The notes under the pieces: generated by a model
Databases searched by the model: none
Told to the model about the DNA's origin: nothing
The model's input: the letters and a program-made list of their open reading frames with translations, nothing else
Assembly: GCF_030867385.1 (NCBI RefSeq)
Contig: NZ_JAPFBJ010000001.1
Span: 930,001-994,000, forward strand
DNA: 64,000 nt
Source of the DNA: Sphingobium sp. DEHP117
GTDB taxonomy: Bacteria > Pseudomonadota > Alphaproteobacteria > Sphingomonadales > Sphingomonadaceae
Direction of reading: 5' to 3'
Shown here: positions 47,371 to 57,261 of the stretch, piece after piece
Layout: each line of letters opens with the position of its first letter
How positions within the stretch are numbered: the stretch's first letter is position 1
Made by a program: the position numbers and the translations under genes

Positions 47371-49038
47371 TTATTGGTCGATGTTCCGGCGGAAAGTCTC
47401 CGGAAGGAACAGCAGACCAACCACCACGGTCAGCGCGGCTACCACGACCGGATACCAGAGGCCGTAGTAGATATCCCCCGTCGCCGCGACCATCGCGAAG
47501 GCCGTGGTCGGCAGGAAGCCACCGAACCAGCCATTGCCGATGTGGTAAGGCAGCGACATCGAGGTGTAGCGGATCCGGCTCGGGAACAGCTCGACCAGCA
47601 TCGCTGCGATCGGTCCGTAGACCGCCGTCACCAGCAGGACGAGGACGAACAGGATAGCGATCACCGCGGGCTTGTTGATCTGCGCCGGGTCGGCCTTGGC
47701 GGGGTAACCCGCGTCGGCGAGGCCCGCCTTCAGCTCATCCTGGAACTTGGTGATCGCGGCCTTCTTGTCGTCCTTCGAAAGGCCAGCCGGGTTGGGCGCC
47801 GCGAACACCGCATTGCCCACTTTTACCTGCGCGCCGCTTCCCGCCGCTGCGTCGCTGTTGCTATAGCTGATGCCCGTCTTCGCCATATAGGCCTTGGCGA
47901 TGTCGCAGCTGCTGGTGTCGAACTTGTTCTTGCCGACCGGGTCGAACATGAACGAGCACTCTTCCTGATGGGCGACGATCGTTACAGGAGCCACCGCCTG
48001 GGCCTGAGCGAGAGCGGGGTTCGCCGCCGTGGTCAGAGCAGAAAACAGCGGGAAGTAGGCAAGCGCGGCAATCGCGCAGCCGCTGAGGATGATGGGCTTG
48101 CGGCCGATCTTGTCGCTGAGCCAGCCGAAGAACACGAAGAACGGCGTGCCCAGTGCCAGCGCAATGGCGATCAGCACGTTCGCCGTAGCGCCATCGACCT
48201 TCATCATCTTCTCAAGGAAGAACAGCGCATAGAACTGGCCGGTGTACCAGACCACTGCCTGCCCCGCGACAGCACCCACCAGCGCGATAATCACCCAGCG
48301 CAGGTTGCCCCACTTGGCGAACGCTTCCGTCAGTGGCGCCTTGGACGTGGTGCCTTCGTCCTTCATCTGCTGGAAGACCGGGCTTTCATTGAGCTGCATG
48401 CGGATCCACATCGACACCGCAAGCAGTACGATCGAGATCAGGAACGGCACCCGCCAGCCCCATTCTCCGAACGCCTCCTCGCCCATATAGGTGCGAAGGC
48501 CGATGACGACGAGCAGCGCAGCGAACAGTCCGAAGGTTGCCGTTGTCTGGATCCAGCTGGTGTAGAGGCCGCGCTTGTTGTTGGGCGCGTGCTCCGCCAC
48601 ATAGGTTGCCGCCCCGCCATATTCACCGCCGAGCGCGAGTCCCTGCAGCAGGCGCATTGCCAGCAGAATGAGGGGAGCCGCCACGCCGATGCTCTCATAG
48701 CTGGGCAGCAGGCCAACCGCGAAGGTCGACAGGCCCATGATACCCATCGTGACGAGGAAGGTATTCTTGCGGCCGACAAGGTCTCCGATCCGCCCGAACA
48801 CCAGCGCGCCGAACGGCCTCACCGCAAAGCCCGCCGCGAATGCCGCCAGGGCGAAGATGAAACCCGTGGTTTCGTTCACGCCTGAGAAAAACTGCGCCGA
48901 GATGTAGGTGGCCAAAAGACCGTAGAGATAAAAATCATACCATTCGAACACCGTGCCGAGCGACGACGCAGCGATGACCAGCTTTTCGCTCTGGGTCGCC
49001 TTGTGGTGCTTTGGCATTCCGTCATAGACCGTAGCCAT
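47371..49038 (-). CDS. MFS transporter, metabolite:H+ symporter type
   Basis: A 555-residue permease. It starts MATVYDGMPKHHKATQSEKLVIAASSLGTVFEWYDFYLYG, typical of the MHS family (dicarboxylate, shikimate or acetate/propionate-like). The MFS signature FGRIGDLVGRKNTFL and the GGEYGGAATYVAEHAPNNKRG motif are clear. About 110 residues are inserted between late helices, with two Cys (EECSFMFDPVGKNKFDTSSCD), probably periplasmic. It lies 27 bp after a porin and opposite acs, so short-chain organic acid uptake is likely. The substrate is not proven. Confidence 0.9.
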   Translation of the reverse strand: MATVYDGMPKHHKATQSEKLVIAASSLGTVFEWYDFYLYGLLATYISAQFFSGVNETTGFIFALAAFAAGFAVRPFGALVFGRIGDLVGRKNTFLVTMGIMGLSTFAVGLLPSYESIGVAAPLILLAMRLLQGLALGGEYGGAATYVAEHAPNNKRGLYTSWIQTTATFGLFAALLVVIGLRTYMGEEAFGEWGWRVPFLISIVLLAVSMWIRMQLNESPVFQQMKDEGTTSKAPLTEAFAKWGNLRWVIIALVGAVAGQAVVWYTGQFYALFFLEKMMKVDGATANVLIAIALALGTPFFVFFGWLSDKIGRKPIILSGCAIAALAYFPLFSALTTAANPALAQAQAVAPVTIVAHQEECSFMFDPVGKNKFDTSSCDIAKAYMAKTGISYSNSDAAAGSGAQVKVGNAVFAAPNPAGLSKDDKKAAITKFQDELKAGLADAGYPAKADPAQINKPAVIAILFVLVLLVTAVYGPIAAMLVELFPSRIRYTSMSLPYHIGNGWFGGFLPTTAFAMVAATGDIYYGLWYPVVVAALTVVVGLLFLPETFRRNIDQ

Positions 49039-49065
49039 ATGCCCTCTCCTTTCCCTATTTGCCGA

Positions 49066-50520
49066 CTAGAATGAGTATTTCGCTGCGAATTCGAGCCGAT
49101 CAAGCTGTCCGCTCGCGCCGCTCACAAGTTCCCGCACGCCATGACGATATTCGGCGCCAAGGTCGAAGCCCTTGGCAGGCGTCCAGAAGATATTCCCTGC
49201 AAAGCTGTAGGCTGTCTCGTTGAAGGTATTGAAGTACGCTGCAGCGAACCCGCCGGGATAGGAGACATCCTGATAGCTCGCCATCAGGTTCGTGCGCACG
49301 CTCGGCGTCAGGCTGATGCGCAATGCGGCAAAGCCCGCGAACAGGCGCGGCGTCTCAAGCTGCCCGGTAGCGCGAATGATGGCGTCGGGCGAGAAATTCA
49401 GGCCAACATAACGGCCGAGCCCTTCGCCATAGGTGGCCATGAAGCGCAGGTCGTGCTGCTTCTTGTCGCCGAACATCAGCTTGCCGGAGCCGCTCACGCC
49501 CCAGCCCATCGCGGTATCCTTGACCGCGCCACTATCGACGCGAAGCTGCCTGCCTATGCCTGCGAGTGCAAACTCGCCAGCCTTCGTCACCACGTTCAGA
49601 CGAGCCACGATGTCAGGCATCTTGTCCTGGTCGTTCTCCACTGTCGCCAATGCGGGGCCTGTGGCGGACTGGGTCTCGCCATTTTCCACCGCGAGATGCA
49701 AGGTTGCCTTGTCTCCCAGCTTTTTGGAGTAACGCACCAGCGGCTGCCTTACGAAGACTGTGCCTTCCGTCGTGCCCACAAAGTCCGTCGATTCAGGCAG
49801 TGTGGCAACATTCTGGAAAGTGCTCCAGTCCTGCCCAACCGTCAGATTGTCGAACTGCACATAAGCACGGCGCAGCGCCAGATTATAGCCGTTGGTGGTG
49901 CGCTCGGACCCACCACCCGTGATGGTGGGAGCAGCGTTGGCCGTCGTCTGGAAATCCGTCTCGACATATCCTTTCAGTACATGTCCAGCCACCGTTGTGT
50001 CGAGGTTCAGCCACAGACGGGTGTGCTTGGCGGAATAATCGTTGTTCGTCGTGGACCGGGCTGGAACTGCTGCTCTCACCGGTATGGCCGATGGCAGATA
50101 GAAATCGCGGCCCAAGGAATTCGCCGCGACACTGCCGTCATCCCACTTGCTCATGGTCACGACCGTTTTCAGGAAACCGCCGATCTTGATCCGCGTGCTC
50201 CCGTTGCCGACTGTGAAGCCGTCCTGTTTGGCGGCGGCGAGCGCGGGTTTGGCGGCTTCAAGGCTCCTGGCCGCCTCGCCCGCCTTCGCCTGGGCGTCGG
50301 CCGAGCTCGCCTGCGCCTGCGCCACGGCGGCGCGCAGCTGCGCGTTTTCGGCCTGGCTGGCCTGGAGTTGCCCGGTTAGCGACCCGAAGGCTTTCTCCAG
50401 CGCCTCGATCCGCGCCTCAAGTTCCTTTTCCTTTTTGGTATCGGCATAGGCGCTGTTCGCCGAGAGCGCGAATATCGCTGCCCCCGCCATCAGCCCCGCA
50501 TATGTGCGCTTCACTGACAT
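49066..50520 (-). CDS. DcaP-like trimeric outer-membrane porin
   Basis: A 484-residue porin. After the signal peptide (MSVKRTYAGLMAGAAIFALSANSAYA) comes a predicted coiled coil (KEKELEARIEALEKAFGSLTGQLQASQAENAQLRAAVAQAQ), then a 16-strand-like beta-barrel ending LDRLEFAAKYSF with the terminal Phe. The coiled-coil-plus-barrel order is the DcaP type. DcaP porins take up dicarboxylates. With the MHS permease just downstream this makes an uptake pair for small organic acids. It is divergent from acs. Confidence 0.87.
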   Translation of the reverse strand: MSVKRTYAGLMAGAAIFALSANSAYADTKKEKELEARIEALEKAFGSLTGQLQASQAENAQLRAAVAQAQASSADAQAKAGEAARSLEAAKPALAAAKQDGFTVGNGSTRIKIGGFLKTVVTMSKWDDGSVAANSLGRDFYLPSAIPVRAAVPARSTTNNDYSAKHTRLWLNLDTTVAGHVLKGYVETDFQTTANAAPTITGGGSERTTNGYNLALRRAYVQFDNLTVGQDWSTFQNVATLPESTDFVGTTEGTVFVRQPLVRYSKKLGDKATLHLAVENGETQSATGPALATVENDQDKMPDIVARLNVVTKAGEFALAGIGRQLRVDSGAVKDTAMGWGVSGSGKLMFGDKKQHDLRFMATYGEGLGRYVGLNFSPDAIIRATGQLETPRLFAGFAALRISLTPSVRTNLMASYQDVSYPGGFAAAYFNTFNETAYSFAGNIFWTPAKGFDLGAEYRHGVRELVSGASGQLDRLEFAAKYSF

Positions 50521-50583
50521 AGTCCTCTCCCATTCAAGAACCTTCGCAATTCAATTTTCAGGGGAGAGTGTCCTCCAATATGC

Positions 50584-50634
50584 TAGTCTGGAATACTTAG
50601 ACCTTGGTGGAACCTTGCTTAGACTTTAGTCTGG
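50584..50634. promoter_or_regulatory. Repeated AGTCT/AGACT inverted repeats between porin and acs
   Basis: TAGTCTGG occurs at 50584-50591 and 50627-50634, 43 bp apart (four helical turns). Each has an opposing CTTAGAC half-site (50596-50602 and 50618-50624). The second pair forms AGACT-TT-AGTCT. This looks like an operator shared by the divergent porin and acs promoters. A good candidate binder is the LuxR-type regulator encoded just after acs. Confidence 0.55.
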
Positions 50635-50702
50635 GATGAAGGCACGCCGCGACAGCGGTAGATATCGCGCGAGAACATGCGCATTTAAAGGAGGGCAGTG
50701 TC

Positions 50703-52640
50703 ATGAGCAGCGTTCATCCCGTTCCGGCAGAGTGGGCCGCCAACGCCAAGATCAACGCAGAGCGCTATGAGGCGATGTATGCCGCGGCGGCGACCGACGC
50801 TGAGGGCTTCTGGCGCAAGGAGGCGATGCGGCTGGACTGGATGACCCCCTTCACAAAGGTGAAGAACACGTCGTTCAACGAGGCTGATTTCGGCATCAGG
50901 TGGTTCGAGGACGGGGCGCTCAATGTCGCGGCCAACTGCATCGACCGTCACCTTGCCGAGCGCGGTGATTCTGTCGCCATCCTGTGGGAAGGCGACTCAC
51001 CGGGCGAGGATCGTCGCATCACCTATCGCGAGCTGCATGAAGAAGTCTGCCGCCTCGCCAACGCCCTGAAAGCCAATGGCGTGCGCAAGGGTGACCGGGT
51101 GACGATCTATCTGCCGATGATCCCGGAAGCGGCGTTCTCGATGCTCGCTTGCGCACGTATTGGCGCTATCCACTCCGTCGTGTTCGGCGGTTTCTCGCCT
51201 GATAGTCTTGCCGGCCGCATTGAGGACTGCGACTCGACGCTCGTCATCACCGCGGACGAAGGCCTGCGTGGTGGCAAGAAGGTGCCGCTCAAGGCCAATG
51301 TCGATGAAGCGCTGGCGAATTGCCCCGGCGTCTCGCGGGTATTGGTGGTCCGCCGTACCGGTGGTGACATCATGATGAAAGACGGCCGCGATGTCTGGTA
51401 CCATGACGCGGTGGCGAAGGTGTCCGCCGACTGCCCGGCCGAGCCCATGAACGCCGAAGACCCGCTCTTCATCCTCTACACCTCTGGCTCCACCGGCAAA
51501 CCCAAGGGCGTTCTCCACACGAGCGGTGGTTATCTCGTCTGGGCGTCGATGACCCATGACTATGTGTTCGACTATCGGCCCGGTGACATCTTCTGGTGCG
51601 CGGCGGACGTCGGCTGGGTCACAGGGCATACCTATGTCGTTTATGGGGCGCTGGCCAACGGCGCCACCACGCTCATGTATGAAGGCGTGCCCAATCATCC
51701 CGATTTCAGCCGCTTCTGGCAAATCGTCGATAAATATGAGGTCGACATCTTCTACGGCGCACCCACCGCGATCCGCGCGTTGATGCGTGAAGGCGAAGAA
51801 TGGGTCAAGAAAACCAGCCGCAAGTCGCTGCGCCTGCTGGGCAGCGTTGGCGAGCCGATCAACCCCGAGGCATGGGAATGGTATTATCGCGTGGTGGGCG
51901 ACAGCCGCTGCCCGATCGTCGATACATATTGGCAGACCGAGACCGGCGCCTGCATGATGACCCCCCTGCCCGGCGCGCATGCGCTCAAACCGGGCGCGGC
52001 ATCAAAGCCGATGTTCGGCGTGAAGCCTGTCATCGTGGACGCGGAAGGCAAGGTGCTGGACGGACCGACCGACGGCAATCTGTGCATCACGGATAGCTGG
52101 CCCGGCCAGATGCGCACCGTCTGGGGCGATCATGAGCGCTTCTTCCAGACCTATTTCACAACCTATCCCGGCAAATACTTCACCGGAGACGGCTGTCGCC
52201 GCGATGAGGACGGATATTACTGGATTACCGGGCGCGTCGATGACGTCATCAACGTTTCCGGCCACCGCATGGGCACGGCGGAGGTCGAGAGTGCGCTCGT
52301 CGCGCACGCCAAGGTCGCGGAAGCAGCCGTGGTCGGCTATCCGCATGACATCAAGGGCCAGGGCATTTACGCCTATGTCACATTGAACGCCAATGAGACG
52401 GAGAGCGCAGAAGTGCGCGCAGAGCTGGTGAAATGGGTACGGCAGGAAATCGGACCGATTGCCACGCCGGATGTGATCCACTTCGCCCCGGGCTTGCCCA
52501 AGACCCGCTCCGGCAAGATCATGCGCCGCATCCTGCGCAAGATCGCGGAGGGCGATACGTCAAACCTCGGCGACATTTCCACGCTCGCCGATCCCTCCGT
52601 GGTGGAGAGCCTCGTCACCTCGCGGTCGGTGCCGGCCTGA
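50703..52640 (+). CDS. acs: Acetyl-CoA synthetase
   Basis: A 645-residue AMP-forming enzyme activating acetate to acetyl-CoA. The P-loop-like motif is [12 protein letters not shown], with [15 protein letters not shown] (acetate pocket Trp/Val region) and YWQTETG. The C-terminal lysine for acetylation control is in the motif [16 protein letters not shown]. Start [26 protein letters not shown] is typical. It is divergent from the porin-MFS pair and followed at 10 bp by a response regulator, the acetate-switch arrangement. Confidence 0.97.
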   Translation: MSSVHPVPAEWAANAKINAERYEAMYAAAATDAEGFWRKEAMRLDWMTPFTKVKNTSFNEADFGIRWFEDGALNVAANCIDRHLAERGDSVAILWEGDSPGEDRRITYRELHEEVCRLANALKANGVRKGDRVTIYLPMIPEAAFSMLACARIGAIHSVVFGGFSPDSLAGRIEDCDSTLVITADEGLRGGKKVPLKANVDEALANCPGVSRVLVVRRTGGDIMMKDGRDVWYHDAVAKVSADCPAEPMNAEDPLFILYTSGSTGKPKGVLHTSGGYLVWASMTHDYVFDYRPGDIFWCAADVGWVTGHTYVVYGALANGATTLMYEGVPNHPDFSRFWQIVDKYEVDIFYGAPTAIRALMREGEEWVKKTSRKSLRLLGSVGEPINPEAWEWYYRVVGDSRCPIVDTYWQTETGACMMTPLPGAHALKPGAASKPMFGVKPVIVDAEGKVLDGPTDGNLCITDSWPGQMRTVWGDHERFFQTYFTTYPGKYFTGDGCRRDEDGYYWITGRVDDVINVSGHRMGTAEVESALVAHAKVAEAAVVGYPHDIKGQGIYAYVTLNANETESAEVRAELVKWVRQEIGPIATPDVIHFAPGLPKTRSGKIMRRILRKIAEGDTSNLGDISTLADPSVVESLVTSRSVPA

Positions 52641-52650
52641 GCGGTACGCC

Positions 52651-53277
52651 GTGTCGGGCACGATCCTGATCGCAGATGATCATCCCCTGTTCCGCCAGGC
52701 TCTGGCCATGGCGGCGCAGGGGGCGAGGCCCGACGCAAGAATCGCGGAAAGCGGCAATCTCTCGTCGGCGCTAAACCAGGCAATCGCAGCCGACGACCTG
52801 ATCCTGATCCTGTTGGATCTCAAGATGCCGGGTGCCGAGGGCTATTCCGGCGTGGCGCTCCTCCATGCCGAGAAGCCCGGCGTGCCGATCCTTGTCGTCT
52901 CCAGTGCTGAGGCTTCACAGGCCGCACGCGAGGCTGTGCGCTTTGGCGCGGTAGGCTTTATCGGCAAGGACTCGGACCTTTCCGCCATCGAGGAGGCGAT
53001 CCGCGATGCCTTGGCAGGCAAGCGCATGGAGGCCCCACGGGATGCCGCCATCGATCCGGTGGCCGCGCAAATCGCCTCGCTCACGCCAACGCAGCTCAAG
53101 GTCCTTCTCGGTGTGATGGAAGGGCGGTTGAACAAGCAGATCGCCTATGATCTCGGCATCAGCGAGGCGACTGTTAAGGCACACATGACCGCAATCCTGA
53201 AAAAGTTGGATGTGCATAACCGGACCCAGGCGGTTCTGGCCGCCAAAGCGCTCGGTCTCTCGATCAATCACCGTTGA
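52651..53277 (+). CDS. CrbR/ErdR-type LuxR-family response regulator
   Basis: A 208-residue regulator. The receiver domain starts SGTILIADDHPLFRQAL and has Asp56 in LLDLKMPGAEG. A NarL/LuxR helix-turn-helix follows (LTPTQLKVLLGVMEGRLNKQIAYDLGISEATVKAHMTAIL). The start is GTG, 10 bp past acs. The regulators of this type in Vibrio (CrbR) and Pseudomonas (ErdR) activate acs, and the cognate kinase type is encoded convergently 12 bp away. Target sites probably lie in the porin-acs gap. Confidence 0.9.
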   Translation: MSGTILIADDHPLFRQALAMAAQGARPDARIAESGNLSSALNQAIAADDLILILLDLKMPGAEGYSGVALLHAEKPGVPILVVSSAEASQAAREAVRFGAVGFIGKDSDLSAIEEAIRDALAGKRMEAPRDAAIDPVAAQIASLTPTQLKVLLGVMEGRLNKQIAYDLGISEATVKAHMTAILKKLDVHNRTQAVLAAKALGLSINHR

Positions 53278-53289
53278 GGAGGCAGGGCA

Positions 53290-56200
53290 CTATGCGGGCA
53301 CCGATTCCCGCGCTACGCCCACATCAGCGAGCCACGCATCGAGATCGGCAGGTGCAAGCGGCTTGCGCAGCACCTTCACTCCTGCGGCGCGCGCCCGGGT
53401 GACGTAATCCTGCTCCCGCGCCGCGGTCACCAGCGCGTACCGGGCCGCAGGCGCTTTTTTGCGAAGCGCGCGGATAAGCGCGATGCCGTCCATCCGACCA
53501 TTGAGGTTGAAGTCGACGAAAGCCACATCGTAAGAACTATCCCCGCTCAGCGCCTCTTCAGGTGACTCGGCGCTGGTCACCACATGCCCTTGCGAACGCA
53601 GATACCCCCCCAAAGCCGCACGATTCGCCGCGTCGTCATCGACGACCAGCGCCTTGAGCACCTGTCCCCCTGCCCTCCGCCCCGGGCGTCCACTGGGCGC
53701 ATCTTCCGGCTCCAGCGACGAGACCGGCAGCGCGATGCTGAACCTGCTTCCCCGGCCCTCCGTGGCATTGAGCGACACGCGCGCGCCGAGCAGCCGCGCC
53801 GTGCGTTCGACGATTGCAAGTCCCAGCCCGATCCCGCCCTCGCTCGCATTCTCCAGCCGCTCAAACTCGCGAAATATGATCGTTCGTTTATGTTCGGGGA
53901 TGCCGGGTCCGGTATCGATCACGTCTATCCGGGCACTGCGTGAGCGGTGGCGCACGCCGACTATGATGCCGCCGCGCGTCGTGTAGCGGATTGCATTCGA
54001 GAGGAAGTTCTGCATGATGGAACGCAGCAGGCCCGGGTCACTCTCCACCACGGCATCACCCGGCCCGATACGCAACTCCAGTCCCTTCTCGCGTGCGAGC
54101 GGCATCATCGTCTCGACAAGGTCCACCAGCAGCGGCCTTAGCCGGATCGGCCTGATATCAGGGCGCACGCCGCCTGCGTCGAGTTTCGAAATGTCCAGCA
54201 GCGCACGGAGCAGGGACTCGGCGGACTGGATCGAGCGGTCCAACCGCGCCAGCACCTCCTGCTTTGCGTCAGGCAGATCGCGCCCGAGCGCCGCGGAAAA
54301 TAGGCGCGCTGCGTGAAGCGGCTGTAGCAGATCATGGCTGGCCGCCGCGAGGAATCGCGTTTTTTCGGCATCCGCCTGCGCAAGCGCGTCATTGGCGGCG
54401 CGTAAGGCGCCGGTGCGCTCCTCTACCCGTTCCTCCAACTCGCTCCGTGCGCTGTCGAGGGCGCGCAAAGCCTCCTCCTCTGCCGTCACGTCGGTATAGC
54501 ACATCACATAGCCGCCGCTCGGCATTGGCCCGCCGACGGTCTTCAGCACCCGTCCATCGGGCCGGATGCGCTTGAAGCTATGCTGATGGCCGCGCCGCAT
54601 GTGGCTCAGGCGCCTTTCCACATGCGACTCCACCTCGCCCGGCCCGCACTCGCCCCGCACCGCGTTATAGCGGATCAGGTCGGCGATCGGCGCACCCACC
54701 CGCACCATGCTGGCAGGATAGTCGAACAGCTCCAGATAGCGCCGGTTCCAGGCGACGAGGTTGAGGTCGCGATCGACCACGCTGACGCCGGGGTCGATAT
54801 TCTCAAGCGTCGCGGCGAGCAGCCCCTTCGAAAAACGCAGTGACTGCCCGGTGTCATCAAGGATGCGTTCCACCTCCCTGTGGGTGAGGTTCGATCCGTG
54901 CAGCGCGGAGCGGATGAAGGCGCGTGCCGACGGCATACCCACGACGCTTGCTATCATCCGCTCGGCCTGCCGCCGGTCGGTGCGGTCAATCGGCTTCGCC
55001 TCATCGCGCTCCCGGAAAGCGTCGTCCACCACCTCGGGGCCAACAAAGCGGGAGACGAGGCGCTTGAGGTCGGCCACACTCAGCACCGTTCCCACTGAGC
55101 TATTTGGCCTGTGCAAGAACTTCGGCAAGGCGGCGGGCGGCACGCGCCGCATTCTCATCAATAGGAAGGCGGTGATGTTGCCGCCAAGACTCCACAGCGC
55201 GCCATGGCCGACAAGACTCAGGTCGCCGATGCCCAGCAGCCGGGTCGGGTTCCAGGGTGTGCCCGCCAGCTCCGCAAGCAGCGCCTCGTCTGCCAGTTGC
55301 GGCAGCGCCAGCGTATAGAGCCACAGCATCAGCCCAACGCCCAGACCCCCTTTCGCAGCCTGCGCATCGCGGCTCCCGCCCATCACCGCCATCACAAGCA
55401 CCGGCGCGAACTGAGCCATGGCGGCAAACGCGACAAGGCCGATGGCGGCAAGGCGCTCGTTTTCCCTAATGCCCAGGGCCCATCCGACTGCCCCCGCCAT
55501 GATAAGCGCGATGAGCGCTCGGCGGACGCTGAGCAGCGCGCGCCCCATCTCGCCCTCTCCGCGCAGTTTCCGGCTGCGCAACAGAAGGGGCGCGACAAGA
55601 TCATTGGAAACCATGGTGGACAGCGCGATCGTCTCGACCAGCACCATCGCCGTCGCCGCCGAAAATCCGCCGAGGAACACCAGCAGCGCAATGAGACTGC
55701 TGCCCTGCGATAGCGGAAGTTGCAGCACGTAGAGGTCCGAACGGACGGTATCCGGCAGCAAAGTGAGGCCCGCCGCCGATATGGGTAACACGACGAGCAG
55801 CGTCAGCATCATGTAGCCAATGAAGGGCCAGCGCGCGCGTTCCAGATCCGATGCGGACTGCGCTTCGATCACGGTGACGTAAAACTGGCGCGGCAGGCAG
55901 ATGATTGCCGCCATGGAAAGGGCGGTAATGATGAAGAAATCTACTCCAATCAGCGAGGGTGCGAAGTTCTCGGACAGCCGTCGCATTCCCTCGTCAAGCG
56001 CTGGCGCCGGGGCTTCGCCCAGCAACATCAGTGCCGCCACCCCTGCCACGATAAGGCCGCTCAGCTTCATCAGCGATTCAAAGCCTACTGCGAACAACAC
56101 AGAGTCGTTGCGACTGGCTGCCTCGTAGCGGCGCGTTCCATAGATCATCGCGAACAGCGCCAGCCCGGCCGCAGCCAGCGCAATGGTCAGCGGGCTGACC

Positions 56201-56646
56201 GCTGCGCCGGAGACCAGGGCATAGGTGGTTCCGAGCGATCGCAGCTGAAGCGCAAGATAGGGGATGCTGCCCAGCAGGGCCAGGATCGTCACCAGCGCCG
56301 CCACGCCCCTGCTGTTACCGAAGCGCCCGCCTATGAATTCCGAGATGGTGCTGGCGCCGTCCGCTTTTACAGCGTCGATCAGCCGGCGCAAAAACCTGTG
56401 GCCGAACAGGAACAGCAGGATCGGTCCCAGATAGATGGGAAGATACGACCAACCGTCGGCTACCGCGCTGCCGACGGCGCCATAATAGGTCCAGCTCGTG
56501 CAATAGACGGCGAGAGCGAGCGCATAGGCAGGCGGGCGGAGCTGGCCCTTGAGCCTGACATTACCCGTAGCTTCGGCCCAAGACGCGAAGGCGAACAGAA
56601 GCAATGCGTAAACCAGCGCAACCGCCAGTGGCAGCACAGCCTCCAT
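53290..56646 (-). CDS. CrbS-type hybrid histidine kinase with SLC5 transporter domain
   Basis: A 1118-residue protein. The N-terminal half is a sodium:solute-symporter (SLC5) domain of about 13 helices (LAVYCTSWTYYGAVG, GGRFGNSRGVAALVTILALLGSIPYL). It is followed by a PAS domain (ENIDPGVSVVDRDLNLVAWNRRYLELF), a coiled coil, the H-box FLAAASHDLLQPLHAARLF, HATPase (FLSNAIRYTTRGG, GIGLGLAIVERTARLLGA) and a C-terminal receiver (LVVDDDAANRAALGGYL, FVDFNLNGRMDG). This is the CrbS/MxtR layout, in which the transporter domain senses acetate or links sensing to transport. Its partner is the convergent regulator. Confidence 0.93.
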   Translation of the reverse strand: MEAVLPLAVALVYALLLFAFASWAEATGNVRLKGQLRPPAYALALAVYCTSWTYYGAVGSAVADGWSYLPIYLGPILLFLFGHRFLRRLIDAVKADGASTISEFIGGRFGNSRGVAALVTILALLGSIPYLALQLRSLGTTYALVSGAAVSPLTIALAAAGLALFAMIYGTRRYEAASRNDSVLFAVGFESLMKLSGLIVAGVAALMLLGEAPAPALDEGMRRLSENFAPSLIGVDFFIITALSMAAIICLPRQFYVTVIEAQSASDLERARWPFIGYMMLTLLVVLPISAAGLTLLPDTVRSDLYVLQLPLSQGSSLIALLVFLGGFSAATAMVLVETIALSTMVSNDLVAPLLLRSRKLRGEGEMGRALLSVRRALIALIMAGAVGWALGIRENERLAAIGLVAFAAMAQFAPVLVMAVMGGSRDAQAAKGGLGVGLMLWLYTLALPQLADEALLAELAGTPWNPTRLLGIGDLSLVGHGALWSLGGNITAFLLMRMRRVPPAALPKFLHRPNSSVGTVLSVADLKRLVSRFVGPEVVDDAFRERDEAKPIDRTDRRQAERMIASVVGMPSARAFIRSALHGSNLTHREVERILDDTGQSLRFSKGLLAATLENIDPGVSVVDRDLNLVAWNRRYLELFDYPASMVRVGAPIADLIRYNAVRGECGPGEVESHVERRLSHMRRGHQHSFKRIRPDGRVLKTVGGPMPSGGYVMCYTDVTAEEEALRALDSARSELEERVEERTGALRAANDALAQADAEKTRFLAAASHDLLQPLHAARLFSAALGRDLPDAKQEVLARLDRSIQSAESLLRALLDISKLDAGGVRPDIRPIRLRPLLVDLVETMMPLAREKGLELRIGPGDAVVESDPGLLRSIMQNFLSNAIRYTTRGGIIVGVRHRSRSARIDVIDTGPGIPEHKRTIIFREFERLENASEGGIGLGLAIVERTARLLGARVSLNATEGRGSRFSIALPVSSLEPEDAPSGRPGRRAGGQVLKALVVDDDAANRAALGGYLRSQGHVVTSAESPEEALSGDSSYDVAFVDFNLNGRMDGIALIRALRKKAPAARYALVTAAREQDYVTRARAAGVKVLRKPLAPADLDAWLADVGVARESVPA

Positions 56647-56855
56647 GCACCCTCTTTATTCTGTTATTGCCTGTTCGCAGGATTTAGCACGAAGGCGGCA
56701 TAGCGGAAAGAGGCCCTGAAGGTTGCTGCCTGTGATGGGTGAGTGCCCTGCCCCAGCCCTCACCACGACTTTACCCCTCGCCAAGAAATCCGCTTGGATT
56801 CTCGCACGCCCGCCGATAGGAAGGCGCGCCGGGGCAACCGCCCTGGCAACAATGC

Positions 56856-56945
56856 GGACAGGTGGCCGAGTGGTTTAAGGCAGCGGTCTTGAAAACCGCC
56901 GTGGGTGGAAGCTCACCGTGGGTTCGAATCCCACCCTGTCCGCCA
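56856..56945 (+). tRNA. tRNA-Ser(UGA)
   Basis: A complete class II tRNA of 90 nt including encoded CCA. Acceptor arms are GGACAGG and CCTGTCC, discriminator G, then CCA (56943-56945). The anticodon TGA is at 56890-56892 in a CTTGAAA loop. There is a long variable arm (GTGGGTGGAAGCTCAC) and a GGTTCGAATCC T-arm. Its 3' end is the attachment site of the adjacent island. Confidence 0.96.
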
Positions 56946-56948
56946 ATT
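56932..56948 (+). repeat. att repeat, tRNA side (17 bp)
   Basis: CACCCTGTCCGCCAATT covers the last 14 nt of tRNA-Ser and three bases beyond. Integration here leaves the tRNA whole. Confidence 0.92.
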
Positions 56949-57261
56949 GCAATTGATTTTGTTTCTATTTTTTCAAATCAACGGCTTTGTTCCCATAACC
57001 GCTCCCCGATAGACCACGCGCTAGGCGCTTAGCCTCACAATGCCGCCGGAATGAGATTGCAGATCGGCTAGGCCAGATCGGGCAACTTTTCAGGCTGGTG
57101 CGGGTGCAGTTCGATACACACCCTACGCGACAAATCGCGGCTGGAAATGGCGGAAAGCCGCGCATTCGCGGCAATGGCAGCTTTCCAGTCAAAAATGACT
57201 GGCAACGGGCAATTGACCGAAAGCGCCGAAACGCGAGGGAGGCGAGCCAATCAAGTTCAGG
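56949..57261. other. Non-coding left end of the island
   Basis: No convincing gene is seen in these 313 bp. A stretch at 56988-57012 (TGTTCCC, 5 nt, CGCTCCCCGATA) matches the right end at 61795-61819 in both sequence and spacing, about 20 of 25 positions. It is a probable arm site for the integrase or excision factor. Confidence 0.55.
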
